A stretch of DNA of 64,000 nt from assembly GCF_030263935.1 (NCBI RefSeq), contig NZ_CP127162.1, forward strand, positions 3,481,501-3,545,500, in the 5' to 3' direction. The position numbers and the translations under genes are program-made. How positions within the stretch are numbered: the first letter of the stretch is position 1; the number at the start of each line of letters is the position of its first letter. Below are positions 48,260-55,448 of the stretch, in pieces. Origin of the DNA: Paenibacillus polygoni. GTDB taxonomy: Bacteria > Bacillota > Bacilli > Paenibacillales > Paenibacillaceae. The notes under the pieces were generated by a model. It was given only the letters and a program-made list of their open reading frames with translations, made no database searches and was not told the origin of the DNA.

Positions 48260-50872
48260 TTATTTATCAAAATTACCATAGAAAGCGTTACGGTACACAT
48301 CAGCGAGTTCTGTTACCAGAGGCAACTTCGGATTAGCTGTTGTACATTGGTCTTCAAAAGCGCGATCCGCCAAATAATCTACACGCGATTCGAAATCTTT
48401 AGCATCAAAACCAAGTGCTTGGAAAGATTCAGGGATACCGAGTTTTTTATTTAGATCTCGAATAGCTTGAATCAAGCTGTTTACCCCTTCTTCTGTTGTG
48501 CTTGCAGGTAATCCCAATATTCTTGCAATCTCAGCATAACGCTGATCCGCAATAAAGTGCGAATATTTAGGGAAAGATGCAAATTTCGTTGGTTTCTTCG
48601 CATTATAACGAATAACGTGCGGTAACAAGATTGCATTCGTACGTCCATGGGCCGTGTGGTACTGTCCTCCCCATTTATGAGCAAGGGAGTGGTTAATTCC
48701 AAGGAATGCATTCGCAAATGCCATACCTGCAATCGTCGATGCGTTATGCATTTTTTCTCTGGCCAATTTATCCCCTGTGAGTGCAGATGCTTCGAGATAT
48801 TCAAACACAAGCTGAATTGCTTTAATAGCAAGACCATCTGTATAATCATTTGCCATTACTGATACATATGCTTCAATTGCGTGGGTAAGTACATCCATTC
48901 CTGTATCAGCAACTGCTGTTCTAGGCAAACTGTATACGAACTCAGGATCTACTATGGCTACATCAGGTGTAAGTTCATAATCAGCCAGCGGATATTTCGT
49001 ATTACCGTTGTTCTTATCAGTAATAACCGCAAACGAAGTTACTTCAGAACCCGTACCCGAAGTCGTTGGGATGGCTACAAACTGTGCTTTTTGTCCCAGA
49101 CGCGGATATTTGTAGATCCGTTTCCGAATATCCATGAATTTTTGTTTTAAGTTGTGGAAACTTGTATCCGGGTACTCGTAGAACAGCCACATTGCTTTGG
49201 CAGCATCCATTGGCGAACCACCGCCAAGAGCAATAATACAGTCAGGTTGGAATTGATTCATGAGTTCCGTACCGCGTTCTACCGTTGTTGTCGATGGATC
49301 TGGCTCCACATCAGAGAATACTTCGATGGCGACAGGTACACGGCGTTGACGAAGGTAGTGTTCTACTTTTTCTACATAACCGAGTTTTACCATCATTGGA
49401 TCGGTTACGATAAGAATACGGGAAATATCCGGCATTTTGGCAAGATACTGAGTAGCACCTTTTTCAAAGTATACTTTGTTTGGAACTTTAAACCATTGCA
49501 TATTCACTGTTCTCCGCGCCACCCTTTTTACGTTAATTAGATTGACTGCAGTCACGTTAGAAGAAGTCGAGTTACGACCATACGATCCGCAGCCGAGGGT
49601 AAGCGAAGGAATATTAGAATTATAGATATCACCGATTGCCCCATGTGTCGAAGGCGAATTCACCAGAATACGGCATGTTGGCAGACGATCTGCAAAACGA
49701 TTAATTACATCATCATTATTAGAATGAATAACCGAAGAGTGACCCATTCCGCCAAAAGCAACGATTTCTGCTGCACGATCAATACCTTGATCCGCTGTTT
49801 TTACTTTGTAACAAGCAAGAACAGGGCTGAGTTTTTCTGCAGAAAGCGGGAATTTTGGTCCAACTCCGTCAATTTCAGCAATAAGAATTTTAGTTCCTTC
49901 TGGAACATGGATTCCGCACATTTGAGCAATCTTCACAGCAGACTGTCCTACAATTTTTGGATTCACAGCACATTTTTCAGCAACAATTGTTCCAGCGGTA
50001 AGTTTTGCTACTTCTTCTTTCGTTACAAAATAACATCCATTGTCGATTAATAGTTTTTTAACTTCATTATAGATTGGTTCTTCAATGATAACTGCTTGCT
50101 CAGAAGCACAGATCATTCCGTTGTCAAAAGATTTAGACAAGATCAGATCATTCACCGCTTGTTTCAAGTCAGCTGTTTTTTCAATGAAGCAAGGGACGTT
50201 ACCAGGACCTACGCCAAGAGCAGGTTTACCGCAGCTGTATGCTGCTTTTACCATTGCTCCCCCACCTGTAGCAAGAATCAGCGCAATGTCAGGATGATTC
50301 ATAAGTTCATTTGTTTTTTCCATGGAAGGTTCATCAATCCACTGGATACAATCTGCCGGCGCACCTGCTTTAATTGCAGCATCTCTTAGAATACGCGCAG
50401 CCTCACGGCTTGAATTTTGTGCAGATGGATGGAAACCAAAGATAATTGGGTTACGTGTCTTAATAGCGATCAGTGCTTTAAACATTGTCGTAGAAGTTGG
50501 ATTCGTTACCGGTGTAATCCCCATGATCACGCCAACAGGTTCTGCAATCTTTTGACAGTTTTCAAATTCATTGTCCTCAATGACACCAACTGTCTTATCA
50601 TATTTAATTCCGTTATAAACATATTCTGTAGCGAAAATATTTTTAATGATTTTATCTTCATAAACACCGCGACCCGTTTCTTCTACAGCCATCTTAGCTA
50701 AAGGCATGTGTTGATCCAGCCCAGCAAGTGCCATAGCCTGAACAATTTGGTCGACTGCAGCTTGATCGAGTTCCATAAAAGATTCGAGAGCTTTCTTTCC
50801 TTTTAGTACGATTTCATTAATGTAATCCTTGGCAGTTACTTCCTTTGTTACTTCTTCTTTATTAACAGCCAT
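48260..50872 (-). CDS. adhE: Bifunctional aldehyde-alcohol dehydrogenase AdhE
   Basis: Reduces acetyl-CoA to acetaldehyde and on to ethanol, consuming NADH. The 870-residue protein fuses an N-terminal CoA-acylating aldehyde dehydrogenase (about 1-450, with the catalytic Cys in NGMICASEQAV and GGAMVKAAYSCGKPALGVGP-like glycine loops) to a C-terminal iron alcohol dehydrogenase (about 455-870, IALGGGSPMDAAK and HSLAHKWGGQYHTAHG). The ATG at 50872 has AGGAGG 9 bases upstream; an in-frame ATG at 50881 abuts the ribosome site. It is next to fnr, divergently oriented, and is Fnr-controlled by sequence. Confidence 0.93.
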   Translation of the reverse strand: MAVNKEEVTKEVTAKDYINEIVLKGKKALESFMELDQAAVDQIVQAMALAGLDQHMPLAKMAVEETGRGVYEDKIIKNIFATEYVYNGIKYDKTVGVIEDNEFENCQKIAEPVGVIMGITPVTNPTSTTMFKALIAIKTRNPIIFGFHPSAQNSSREAARILRDAAIKAGAPADCIQWIDEPSMEKTNELMNHPDIALILATGGGAMVKAAYSCGKPALGVGPGNVPCFIEKTADLKQAVNDLILSKSFDNGMICASEQAVIIEEPIYNEVKKLLIDNGCYFVTKEEVAKLTAGTIVAEKCAVNPKIVGQSAVKIAQMCGIHVPEGTKILIAEIDGVGPKFPLSAEKLSPVLACYKVKTADQGIDRAAEIVAFGGMGHSSVIHSNNDDVINRFADRLPTCRILVNSPSTHGAIGDIYNSNIPSLTLGCGSYGRNSTSSNVTAVNLINVKRVARRTVNMQWFKVPNKVYFEKGATQYLAKMPDISRILIVTDPMMVKLGYVEKVEHYLRQRRVPVAIEVFSDVEPDPSTTTVERGTELMNQFQPDCIIALGGGSPMDAAKAMWLFYEYPDTSFHNLKQKFMDIRKRIYKYPRLGQKAQFVAIPTTSGTGSEVTSFAVITDKNNGNTKYPLADYELTPDVAIVDPEFVYSLPRTAVADTGMDVLTHAIEAYVSVMANDYTDGLAIKAIQLVFEYLEASALTGDKLAREKMHNASTIAGMAFANAFLGINHSLAHKWGGQYHTAHGRTNAILLPHVIRYNAKKPTKFASFPKYSHFIADQRYAEIARILGLPASTTEEGVNSLIQAIRDLNKKLGIPESFQALGFDAKDFESRVDYLADRAFEDQCTTANPKLPLVTELADVYRNAFYGNFDK

Positions 50873-50931
50873 GTGATTCATCCTCCTACCAAAATGTCTA
50901 TATATTTTGTTTCTCTCTTTTCTACGAGTTC

Positions 50932-50974
50932 ATCGTAGCATAAAAAAAAACTTAAGTTTGTGATTATTTTCACA
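50932..50974 (-). promoter_or_regulatory. Fnr-activated promoter of adhE
   Basis: A perfect Fnr box TGTGATTATTTTCACA (50959-50974) and a -10-like TACGAT (50932-50937, minus strand). With a predicted start near 50925 the box centre (50966.5) is at -41.5, exactly as at pflB: box centre to the last base of the -10 is 34.5 bp in both. Confidence 0.7.
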
Positions 50975-50979
50975 TATTT

Positions 50980-50995
50980 TGTGAATTGATTCACA
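50980..50995. promoter_or_regulatory. Second Fnr box, adhE-fnr intergenic region
   Basis: TGTGAATTGATTCACA, perfect TGTGA-N6-TCACA. Its centre is 21 bp (two helical turns) from the first box, on the same DNA face, in the 316-bp gap between adhE and fnr. Confidence 0.6.
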
Positions 50996-51019
50996 AAGTT
51001 TTAAGATACATCTATAAGT

Positions 51020-51035
51020 AGTGAAATGAATCACA
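51020..51035. promoter_or_regulatory. Third Fnr-like site, nearer fnr
   Basis: AGTGAAATGAATCACA, one base from the perfect Fnr box. Centre 40 bp from the second site. It may serve fnr autoregulation. The remainder of the gap up to 51188 holds no other feature I can support. Confidence 0.5.
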
Positions 51036-51188
51036 AAGTTTAGAATTTCGTCACAGTTTCCCTCTCTACAAGGCCCAAAAATCATATTCATAAGTATATA
51101 CTTGAGGTATTCAAAGACTTACATCACATTAACAATTGACTGTTCTCATGTTTAGGAACTTATCTACGATAAAAGCTAGGGGGAAATC

Positions 51189-51911
51189 ATGATGACTTAT
51201 ACAAATGTATTAGAAAAGACCGAAGGAAATACCAATTGTTTTTCCAAAGAGAATTTGAACCGCCTTTTTGACTCCATGAAGGAACGTACTTTCCCCCAAG
51301 GGTCTCATCTTTTCTGGGAAGGAGACACTGCAGATAAACTCTTCTATATAAAGAAGGGGCGGATCAAAGTCACTAAATCAACAGATGAAGGTAAAGAACT
51401 CATCATGTACATCCATCAAGATGGAGATATGACAGGTCATGCAGATCCCTTCTTCTCAAGTCGGCACAGCTTCTCTGCAGAAGCGCTTGAGGAAAGTGAA
51501 GTCGGTATTATTGAAACTGCTGATCTTGAGTTATTAATTGGGTTATACGGTGACTTCGCAATTGACTTTATGAAATGGATGGGAATCTACCACCGTATTA
51601 CACAGACTAAATTTCGTGATCTTATGATGTATGGTAAACAGGGAGCTCTATGTTCTACACTGATTCGTCTCGGCAATACTTATGGTGAGCAACTAGCCGA
51701 TGGAAGTATCCGCATTAATAAGAAATTGACACATACGGACCTCTCTAACATGATTGGAGCTACTAGAGAAAGCGTAAACCGAATGCTCGGGGAGCTTCGA
51801 AAAAAAGGTTCTCTTGCTTATGAAGGTGGCTACATTATCATTAGAGAACTAAATTCTCTCCGTGAAATTTGCAGATGTGAACAATGCCCCATTGAAATCT
51901 GCCGTATTTAA
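51189..51911 (+). CDS. fnr: Fnr, oxygen-responsive Crp/Fnr-family regulator
   Basis: A 240-residue regulator. A cNMP-binding-like beta-roll (about 20-150) is followed by the dimer helix and a winged helix-turn-helix (LTHTDLSNMIGATRESVNRM). The C-terminus reads CRCEQCPIEIC (Cys 228, 230, 233, 238); the spacing C-X2-C-X4-C of the last three is that of the Bacillus Fnr [4Fe-4S] cluster, unlike E. coli where cysteines are N-terminal. It is divergent from adhE, with Fnr boxes between the two. A terminator follows. Confidence 0.92.
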   Translation: MMTYTNVLEKTEGNTNCFSKENLNRLFDSMKERTFPQGSHLFWEGDTADKLFYIKKGRIKVTKSTDEGKELIMYIHQDGDMTGHADPFFSSRHSFSAEALEESEVGIIETADLELLIGLYGDFAIDFMKWMGIYHRITQTKFRDLMMYGKQGALCSTLIRLGNTYGEQLADGSIRINKKLTHTDLSNMIGATRESVNRMLGELRKKGSLAYEGGYIIIRELNSLREICRCEQCPIEICRI

Positions 51912-51916
51912 AATAA

Positions 51917-51956
51917 GAAAGAAGCCGGTTCCTCTGGAGGAAATCGGCTTCTTTCA
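51917..51956 (+). terminator. Terminator of fnr
   Basis: Arms around GAAGCCGGTTCCTC and GAGGAAATCGGCTTC form a long imperfect stem, followed by TTTC, directly after the fnr stop. Confidence 0.75.
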
Positions 51957-51970
51957 TTCTTAACACATCT

Positions 51971-52086
51971 GAATCAATTTCATAACTCATTAAAACGATA
52001 AATTTGTAACTATATATAGACAAATAGAACCATTTTGATCTATATCCCCCTGATTAAAGCAACTAAAGGTATTATGAAATTGATTC
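51971..52086. repeat. MITE-like element, copy 2 (partner at 17968-18085)
   Basis: This 116-bp stretch has perfect 15-bp inverted terminal repeats: GAATCAATTTCATAA (51971-51985) and TTATGAAATTGATTC (52072-52086). ATCT directly precedes and follows it, a possible 4-bp target duplication. It has no coding capacity and lies between the fnr terminator and a convergent gene. Confidence 0.78.
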
Positions 52087-52110
52087 ATCTATATATGATT
52101 TTGTGTTTTA

Positions 52111-52821
52111 CTAGATTCTCTCTACGATTTCAATCCGCACTTCATCACCTGGATCTAAAACCATATCAAGTCCATGTTCAGCAAGTTCCTTGTTATTCAC
52201 CTTCATCATCCATCTCTCCGTTATTCGAGGGGCATAACCATTTATAGATTGAAGATGCTTCTTATTGTCGGACAACTGCACAGAATCGGTACTCATGAGC
52301 AGATCTCTAACCGTGAGCGTGGGATCATATAGCCTTGCTATCGTAAATCGTAATTCTGGATTATTTGATCCGCCACTTAACTCGAGAGTAACCCCCGAAC
52401 CACCCGTTTGGCTCATATCTATAGGTGTAACAGGTATGACGGACAGTTTGAGTGAATCTTTGTCTTTTAGGGATTGTCCCCACATATCAGCACTAATAAC
52501 TTTATTGTTTTTCTCTACCTTCCACTGTAACGTATCATCAAGCACAGTAGATCCGACCGAAAGTATCTGATTTGACTCCTTCGATAGATTTGCTACACGG
52601 TCCAGCGCTTCATAAACCGTCATCCCCTCATCATAACGTAAATGCAAGGATTGATTCATAGACGGTATAAACAATCCACCTTCCACAACCATGTTAACCT
52701 CACCTGGTGTTCCTTCCTCGGCTCCACCTACGTCTTCATTCCATGCACTGCAACCCGAAATCAATATAACGAGCACAACCAGAATGATAGAGGGGATTGT
52801 AAATGGATTTCGCACTTTCAT
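52111..52821 (-). CDS. Lipoprotein with two DUF4430-like domains
   Basis: A 236-residue putative lipoprotein; lipobox LISGC puts the lipid-modified Cys at residue 24. Two tandem modules resemble DUF4430/transcobalamin-C-like folds: about 40-140 (GMTVYEALDRVA; LQWKVEKNNKVI; SLKDKDSLKLSVI) and about 150-236 (LTVRDLLMSTDSVQ; SINGYAPRITERWMMKVNN; DPGDEVRIEIVERI). Such domains occur in secreted and vitamin-binding proteins; no ligand is apparent. The gene is convergent with fnr and lies next to MITE copy 2. No known partner nearby. Confidence 0.6.
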   Translation of the reverse strand: MKVRNPFTIPSIILVVLVILISGCSAWNEDVGGAEEGTPGEVNMVVEGGLFIPSMNQSLHLRYDEGMTVYEALDRVANLSKESNQILSVGSTVLDDTLQWKVEKNNKVISADMWGQSLKDKDSLKLSVIPVTPIDMSQTGGSGVTLELSGGSNNPELRFTIARLYDPTLTVRDLLMSTDSVQLSDNKKHLQSINGYAPRITERWMMKVNNKELAEHGLDMVLDPGDEVRIEIVERI

Positions 52822-52960
52822 GCTCTCACCACCTTACTTTTTTTGGCCTCAGTCTATGAGCAATTGTGTAGTCCATTTGATGATTGCTATAATTAGACAA
52901 TATCCGTCAATCTCATAACTCTAGCATACTATTATCCATACCCTGAGATCAACTAATGAC

Positions 52961-52984
52961 AAAAAAAGCCCTAGGAAGGGCTTT
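52961..52984 (-). terminator. Terminator of the 242-residue orphan gene
   Basis: AAAGCCCT (52965-52972) and AGGGCTTT (52977-52984) pair around a 4-base loop, followed on the minus strand by TTTTTTT. Confidence 0.75.
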
Positions 52985-52999
52985 ACATTATTCATGAGA

Positions 53000-53728
53000 C
53001 TATTCTACTGCTGCTTGCATAAAGATCCGGGTTCCAGACCTGTGCTTTATGTAAGGTCCAAGCCCTTTAAATTGCCGATCCGATATATATACTCCCGTCG
53101 TTAAGCACTCCTCTACCATTCCAGATTCAGCGGAATAAACAACTGAAGAAGTATGTAAATTCTCTTGATAGATAGGAATAGACAGATTTCGTTTGCGATA
53201 TGCTTTACCACAAGTACGTAACGGTCTCTCCGAAAAGTAAGTAGGCACAAAATAGGCTGCTATAATATCAAGTTCTTCCTCTGTATAAAAGCTGTCTTCC
53301 CCAAGAAAAGGATGCAACAACCTTATTTTTTCATATTGTGACCAGATTAGTGCTTGTAAACATAAACTAATTAACGAAGTATTGGTATTTTCACTTATGC
53401 TAGAAGATGGATCGCTCGAAAGGTGAAATTCCGAAAGATGAAGACTTGTTTTTACATCTGTAATTGCCGAGGGGTTCTCTGTACTTTCTGGCGTATACTC
53501 ACTTCCAAGAAACTTCCATCCCTTGATTGTATATATCCATTTTTGAAAATAAGTATGCGGAACCTGCTGGGAAGCGGTAGGATAACTGAGGTCTATAGAG
53601 AGATAATACTGTTTAGCCATCGAGGCTGCTCTGTCATAGATTGACTGAACTTGTAAGGATGCACGTTCGAGCACGTCAACTTCGCGTTTTGGATAACCCA
53701 CTTTGCGGGACACGAACATTTTATTCAT
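53000..53728 (-). CDS. Orphan protein of unknown function (242 residues)
   Basis: I do not recognise this protein. It is soluble, without signal peptide or membrane segments, with clusters of Ser/Thr near the middle (HLSSDPSSSISENTNTSLIS) and a C-terminal part rich in Tyr, Ser and Arg (YFSERPLRTCGKAYRKRNLS). No metal, nucleotide or catalytic motif is evident. It stands alone between the lipoprotein and the HxlR gene, with its own terminator. Its first residues (NKMFVSRKVGYPKREVDV) match no motif I know. Confidence 0.5.
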   Translation of the reverse strand: MNKMFVSRKVGYPKREVDVLERASLQVQSIYDRAASMAKQYYLSIDLSYPTASQQVPHTYFQKWIYTIKGWKFLGSEYTPESTENPSAITDVKTSLHLSEFHLSSDPSSSISENTNTSLISLCLQALIWSQYEKIRLLHPFLGEDSFYTEEELDIIAAYFVPTYFSERPLRTCGKAYRKRNLSIPIYQENLHTSSVVYSAESGMVEECLTTGVYISDRQFKGLGPYIKHRSGTRIFMQAAVE

Positions 53729-53814
53729 GTGATCAGCCTCCCTACGCCATAATTGGCTTTTTCGGAATTATACTCAAAAATCCGCCTAGAGGTGCATGGA
53801 CTACTCCTATTTGA

Positions 53815-53856
53815 AAAAAAACTCCTTATTTTCGGTTTAGGAAAATAAAGAGTCTT
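53815..53856 (-). terminator. Terminator of the HxlR-family gene
   Basis: Arms ACTCCTTATTTT (from 53821) and AAAATAAAGAGT (to about 53853) form an imperfect stem, followed on the minus strand by TTTTTTT. It lies 73 bases after the HxlR stop. Confidence 0.7.
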
Positions 53857-53928
53857 AGGTGCAAAACTTACTATAATAATGCTCCGTTTCACTTCATAAT
53901 GCTTTGTTTTACTTCAAATGCTTTGTTG

Positions 53929-54246
53929 CTAGTCAATCCATTCTTCAGCCCAGTTTTGAATCTGGGACATGACTGGATTTAATGCTTTCCCCTTCTCTGT
54001 AAGTTCATATTCAATACGAACTGGAGTCTCCGGATAAACATGGCGTGTTAGTATACCTTCTGCTTCTAAATCTTTCATTCGCTCAGAAAGCATCTTGTCA
54101 CTCATCTGTGGAATGAGATTGGAAATATCTTTAAACCGTTTAGGCCCGTCTAACAATGTTTTAATAATTAGTCCGTTCCACCTTTTACCGAGAAAAGAAA
54201 AAGCAGTTTCGAACCTTGGACACATCTTAAGATGTGGATTCTCCAT
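53929..54246 (-). CDS. HxlR-family transcriptional regulator
   Basis: A 105-residue winged-helix regulator. It begins ENPHLKMCPRFETAFSFLGK with the conserved Cys near residue 8 that in several HxlR proteins senses quinones or aldehydes, then KRWNGLIIKTLLDGPKRFKD and the DNA-binding ISNLIPQMSDKMLSERMKDL. The ATG at 54246 has GAGGTG 6 bases upstream. A palindrome 35 bases upstream (54282-54296) is a likely operator. The target gene is unknown; an RNA gene and a terminator lie upstream on the same strand. Confidence 0.85.
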   Translation of the reverse strand: MENPHLKMCPRFETAFSFLGKRWNGLIIKTLLDGPKRFKDISNLIPQMSDKMLSERMKDLEAEGILTRHVYPETPVRIEYELTEKGKALNPVMSQIQNWAEEWID

Positions 54247-54281
54247 TATTTTCACCTCTTTAACTAATTCCATGAAAACAC

Positions 54282-54296
54282 AACTTACTATAAGTT
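54282..54296. promoter_or_regulatory. Candidate operator upstream of the HxlR gene
   Basis: AACTTA-CTA-TAAGTT (54282-54296), a perfect 6-3-6 inverted repeat, lies just upstream of the HxlR start, fitting autoregulation by an HxlR dimer. Confidence 0.4.
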
Positions 54297-54420
54297 AGTA
54301 TATTTCATATTAACATATTTTAACCCGAAAGAAAACGAAATATTAAAAATAGTCAAAAAAGAGATTATTACATTTAATACCCTATATGGATCAGATTGAC
54401 TCTATTCTTGCTAAAATCAA

Positions 54421-54582
54421 TAAAAAAGGACCGTCCTTAGACGGCCCTCTACCCGTGGCGCTGCAAAGCTTATGATCGTATCCCGCGCCTCCAAGAAGTG
54501 TCCTTTAGTTAAACACTGCTGGACCGGGTAAGGGATACGTTCAACATCGTACTTGAAATGTTGACGCACCTCCTTTCCTGAT
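54421..54582 (-). ncRNA. Candidate structured small RNA (about 160 nt), unknown family
   Basis: A minus-strand transcription unit with its own promoter (54589-54617) and terminator (54422-54446, GGCCGTC/GACGGTC stem then TTTTTTA). Predicted elements 5' to 3': a hairpin with stem TCAACAT/ATGTTGA (arms 54564-54558 and 54547-54541); an 8-bp stem CGTATCCC/GGGATACG (54539-54532 and 54484-54477) enclosing a hairpin (arms 54522-54513 and 54501-54491); TACCCG (54530-54525) that can pair with downstream CGGGTA (54455-54450), crossing the 8-bp stem as a pseudoknot; and a GGCGC/GCGCC pairing. The 5' end has an AGGAGGTG. I recognise no Rfam family. Very short frames exist (a 12-codon ATG frame at 54509-54547) but none is convincing. 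Confidence 0.6.
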
Positions 54583-54588
54583 ATTGCT

Positions 54589-54617
54589 ATTATACCACTA
54601 CAAACTTCTTATAACAA
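54589..54617 (-). promoter_or_regulatory. Sigma-A promoter of the candidate small RNA
   Basis: TTGTTA (54612-54617), 17-bp spacer and consensus TATAAT (54589-54594) on the minus strand; predicted start about 54582. Confidence 0.7.
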
Positions 54618-54645
54618 CGCTTTATCGTGTTTATTTAAAGATAAA

Positions 54646-54674
54646 AATATAGACTGCCGATCGTTCGGCAGTCT
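54646..54674 (-). terminator. Terminator of the ThuA-like gene
   Basis: A perfect 10-bp stem AGACTGCCGA (54651-54660) / TCGGCAGTCT (54665-54674), loop TCGT, followed on the minus strand by ATATTTTTAT. Confidence 0.8.
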
Positions 54675-54699
54675 ACTCTTTATTATGCGAAATTTGGTT

Positions 54700-55428
54700 T
54701 TAAACAAGAATATCTCCTAACGGTCTCACTGGTTCGCTGTAACCATACACCGGTTTGGTGTGCGGAGTAGGATGAGCCCATCTTATAGAATTGCTGATGA
54801 CCTTCATTACTTGCGGATTGTAATAGGTTGGATATGTCTCATGACCCGGACGGAAGTAGAAAATTTTACCTTCGCCCCGCTTAAAAGTACATCCACTTCT
54901 AAATACTTCGCCGCCTGCAAAGTTACTCAGGAAAATAAGTTCGTCTGGTGTAGGAATATCAAAAAACTCACCATACATTTCTTCATGTTCCAGTAGGATA
55001 TGACTTTCAATTCCTTCTGCAATGGGGTGATTCGGATTCACACACCAAATAATTTCTTGTTCTTTTGCTTCCCGCCACTTGAGATCGCAAGAAGTTCCCA
55101 TCAAGGCTTTAAAAGGCTTAGAAAAGTGTCCCGAATGAAGTACGATGAATCCCATGCCGTCTAATACCCGTTTTACCACTTTACTAACAACCTGATCATT
55201 TACTCGATCATGTGCCATGTGTCCCCACCAGATCAGTACATCTGTCGTATTTAGAACATCATCGGTTAATCCATGCTCAGGTTGATCGAGTGTAGCCGTG
55301 CGAATGGCGTATCCCTCACCCGCTAGACCATCAGCAAGCACTTTATGAATTCCTTCCGGATAAACTTCTTTAGCCTCATCATGAATTTTCTCATGGACAA
55401 ATTCATTCCAAATCGTGACGTTAACCAT
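54700..55428 (-). CDS. ThuA-like sugar utilisation protein
   Basis: A 242-residue ThuA/trehalose-utilisation domain protein of the class I glutamine-amidotransferase-like fold. Characteristic stretches are [40 protein letters not shown] and [20 protein letters not shown]. The family acts on oxidised disaccharides or 3-keto-sugars in known clusters, but the reaction is not established here. The ATG at 55428 follows AGGGGG. It is the last gene of the 54.7-59.6 kb cluster. Confidence 0.82.
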   Translation of the reverse strand: MVNVTIWNEFVHEKIHDEAKEVYPEGIHKVLADGLAGEGYAIRTATLDQPEHGLTDDVLNTTDVLIWWGHMAHDRVNDQVVSKVVKRVLDGMGFIVLHSGHFSKPFKALMGTSCDLKWREAKEQEIIWCVNPNHPIAEGIESHILLEHEEMYGEFFDIPTPDELIFLSNFAGGEVFRSGCTFKRGEGKIFYFRPGHETYPTYYNPQVMKVISNSIRWAHPTPHTKPVYGYSEPVRPLGDILV

Positions 55429-55448
55429 ATTTATTTCCCCCTAAAATT

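Noticed and set aside
54428..54567. A GTG-initiated frame of about 50 codons across the candidate small RNA
   Set aside because: Its start overlaps its own ribosome site and its end lies in the terminator T-tract; the base-pairing pattern fits an RNA better than a protein.
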